From positions 1 through 15,268 of the forward strand of contig CAAEEO010000011.1 of NCBI GenBank assembly GCA_900754965.1: 15,268 nucleotides of DNA. The letters are read 5' to 3'. Each line of letters begins with the position of its first letter. The first letter of the stretch is position 1. The stretch comes from an uncultured Oscillospiraceae bacterium (lineage in GTDB: Bacteria; Bacillota; Clostridia; Oscillospirales; Oscillospiraceae). This document shows positions 14,086-15,268 of the stretch, piece after piece. The position numbers were made by a program, and so were the translations under genes. The notes under the pieces are model-generated. The model was given only the letters and a program-made list of their open reading frames with translations. It made no database searches and was not told the DNA's origin.

Positions 14086-14104
14086 TGTGGTTTCAGCGTT
14101 TTTT
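14062..14104. terminator. Bidirectional intrinsic terminator between the ABC operon and mutY
   Basis: AAAACGCTGAAACCAC (14062-14077) pairs perfectly with GTGGTTTCAGCGTTTT (14087-14102), with a nine-base loop. The ATPase stop TGA (14083-14085) lies in the loop, and the mutY stop (14104-14106 on the minus strand) touches the T-run. A-run and T-run on either side let it serve both convergent operons. Confidence 0.9.
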
Positions 14105-15180
14105 CATCTCTTAAAGTATTCTTCCGCCTCTTGTCGGTACCGCGCAAACGCCGAGGGAATCGCCAAGTTCTCCCACCGTTCCCGGTCTGCCCAGAGAAAC
14201 TCTTCCGGCCCTGATCCAACTACGGACAATACATACCCCGTCATATGCCACTCCACATGGGTAAAAATGTGTTTGGCTGGCACCTGTTTTTTCCAATCCG
14301 TGATCCGCAATCCCTGTTCTTCCAAAAAAGAGTACACTGCCGTTTCTTCCAAGCGCCCTTCTGTATTTGGGAACTCCCAAAGCCCGGCCAAAAGTCCCTT
14401 CCCCCCCCGTTGACGCAGCGCAACTTTCCCATCTTGCAACAAAATAAACACGGTTCGTTCTTCAACCCGTCTATCTTTTTTAGGAGTTTTTACCGGCAGC
14501 TCCGTCACCGTTCCCCGCTGTTTCGCCAGGCAGAATGCCTCTGCCGGACACATATCACATTTTGCCGGCCCGTTGGGAACGCAAACCGTTGCACCCAGTT
14601 CCATCATAGCCTGGTTAAAAATGCGGATTTCCTCCGGCTGCCGAGGCATAATCCCCTCCACCGCTGTACGGAATTGTTTCCGGACTTTTATGTCCATGAT
14701 ATCTCCATGGCAGTCCGTGATCCGCGCCACGCTACGCAGTACATTCCCATCCACAGCCGGAACAGGCTGGCAAAAGGCCGCAGAGGCAATGGCACCGGCC
14801 GTATATTCCCCGATCCCGGGCAGCGTCAGCAATTCCTGATAAGTTTCCGGGAATTTTCCGTTATACTGTTCTGTGATGAGAATGGCCGCTTTTTGCAGAT
14901 TCCGCGCCCGGCTGTAATATCCCAGACCCTGCCAGCATTTCATCAGCAGTTCCTCCGGTGCCGCTGCCAAATCCTGCACAGTGGGAAATGTCCGCAGAAA
15001 ACGATCATAATACCCCAGTACAGCGGCAACTCTTGTTTGCTGCAGCATGATCTCAGAAATCCAGATTCGATAAGGGTCCTGCGTGTGCCGCCAGGGAAGA
15101 TCCCGGGCATTTTTGCGATACCAAAGCAGCAATGGCTCCGGCAGGCGTTGCAATGGGGTTTCGTTGATGAACTGTTCCAT
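14104..15180 (-). CDS. mutY: A/G-specific adenine DNA glycosylase MutY
   Basis: A 358-residue base-excision repair enzyme that removes adenine mispaired with 8-oxoguanine. Motifs: WISEIMLQQTR with catalytic Glu43; helix-hairpin-helix LLTLPGIGEYTAGAIA (117-132); VPAVDGNVLRSVAR with catalytic Asp144; and a [4Fe-4S] cluster with C200, C208, C211 and C217. The first cysteine spacing is seven residues rather than the more common six. A C-terminal NUDIX-like 8-oxoG recognition domain is present (KGLLAGLWEFPNTEGR, then HIFTHVEWHMTGY). The start is the ATG at 15180, with AAAGAGGG upstream; the frame continues 18 codons further into the promoter and is rejected there. It is transcribed alone, facing the ABC operon. 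Confidence 0.95.
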   Translation of the reverse strand: MEQFINETPLQRLPEPLLLWYRKNARDLPWRHTQDPYRIWISEIMLQQTRVAAVLGYYDRFLRTFPTVQDLAAAPEELLMKCWQGLGYYSRARNLQKAAILITEQYNGKFPETYQELLTLPGIGEYTAGAIASAAFCQPVPAVDGNVLRSVARITDCHGDIMDIKVRKQFRTAVEGIMPRQPEEIRIFNQAMMELGATVCVPNGPAKCDMCPAEAFCLAKQRGTVTELPVKTPKKDRRVEERTVFILLQDGKVALRQRGGKGLLAGLWEFPNTEGRLEETAVYSFLEEQGLRITDWKKQVPAKHIFTHVEWHMTGYVLSVVGSGPEEFLWADRERWENLAIPSAFARYRQEAEEYFKR

Positions 15181-15214
15181 GGTTTCCCTCTTTCGGTTTT
15201 CAATGCTATGTGGC

Positions 15215-15223
15215 AGTATAGCA
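15215..15223 (-). promoter_or_regulatory. Extended -10 promoter of mutY
   Basis: The minus strand reads TGCTATACT, an extended -10 with one mismatch. It lies about 35 bases before the mutY ATG and directly after the terminator of the preceding minus-strand gene. No clear -35 is seen. Confidence 0.55.
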
Positions 15224-15233
15224 CACCGGCACA

Positions 15234-15265
15234 AAAAAATCCACCGACAGAAATTCTGTCGGTGG
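15234..15265 (-). terminator. Intrinsic terminator of the next minus-strand gene (outside the window)
   Basis: CCACCGACAG (15241-15250) pairs perfectly with CTGTCGGTGG (15256-15265). Read on the minus strand, the stem is followed by ATTTTTTT (15234-15241). It implies a minus-strand gene ending just beyond the right edge. Confidence 0.85.
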
Positions 15266-15268
15266 AAC

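Noticed and set aside
15181..15234. Upstream start of mutY at 15234
   Set aside because: It falls in the promoter and the T-run of the preceding terminator; the ATG at 15180 has the ribosome site and the family-like N-terminus.
1..15268. tRNA, rRNA, CRISPR arrays, insertion sequences
   Set aside because: No cloverleaf, repeat-spacer pattern, transposase or terminal inverted repeats were seen on reading; this was by eye, not by a dedicated search.

Overview
The window looks like a chromosomal segment from an anaerobic, probably gut-associated, Gram-positive Clostridia, most likely of the Oscillospirales (Flavonifractor/Lawsonibacter-like). The reasons are a trimeric NuoE/NuoF/[FeFe]-hydrogenase operon, a TM1266-type 'iron-only hydrogenase system regulator', a UvrX/YolD pair, a BaiCD/FadH-like flavoenzyme, strong AGGAGG-type ribosome sites, extended -10 promoters and moderate-to-high GC coding DNA with AT-rich spacers. 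The genus is inference; no rRNA or other marker gene is present.

Layout. (1) 1-3468, + strand: the 3' end of an operon with the tail of one SnoaL/NTF2-like protein, a short-chain dehydrogenase, a second SnoaL/NTF2-like protein and a 645-residue Old Yellow Enzyme-type FMN/[4Fe-4S]/FAD reductase. It ends at a bidirectional terminator. The enzyme set matches an oxidise-dehydrate-reduce logic like bile acid 7-dehydroxylation, but the substrate cannot be read from the sequence. (2) 3518-5503, - strand: a Y-family DNA polymerase (UvrX type) followed by its usual YolD-like partner. (3) 5656-6777, - strand: a monocistronic DUF362 protein with two [4Fe-4S] clusters and a His-rich stretch. (4) 6897-11021, - strand: hydC-hydB-hydA, a soluble NAD(P)-linked and probably electron-bifurcating [FeFe]-hydrogenase. 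(5) 11022-11422: a 401-bp divergent regulatory region with several dyads, promoters on both strands and a leader terminator. (6) 11423-14085, + strand: a four-gene operon of a TM1266-family regulator and a complete ABC importer (lipoprotein, permease, ATPase), tightly coupled by overlaps. (7) 14104-15180, - strand: the adenine glycosylase gene mutY, followed at the window edge by the terminator of the next minus-strand gene.

How the parts fit. The hydrogenase would dispose of, or balance, electrons from NAD(P)H and ferredoxin. The divergent TM1266-ABC operon shares its control region, so an importer of an unknown small molecule is probably tied to hydrogenase function or redox state. The most interesting places are this control region (a Rex-like site, a 14-bp palindrome, a dyad inside a promoter, a terminator touching the Shine-Dalgarno) and the reductive cluster at the left end. 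No tRNA, rRNA, CRISPR array or insertion sequence was seen.
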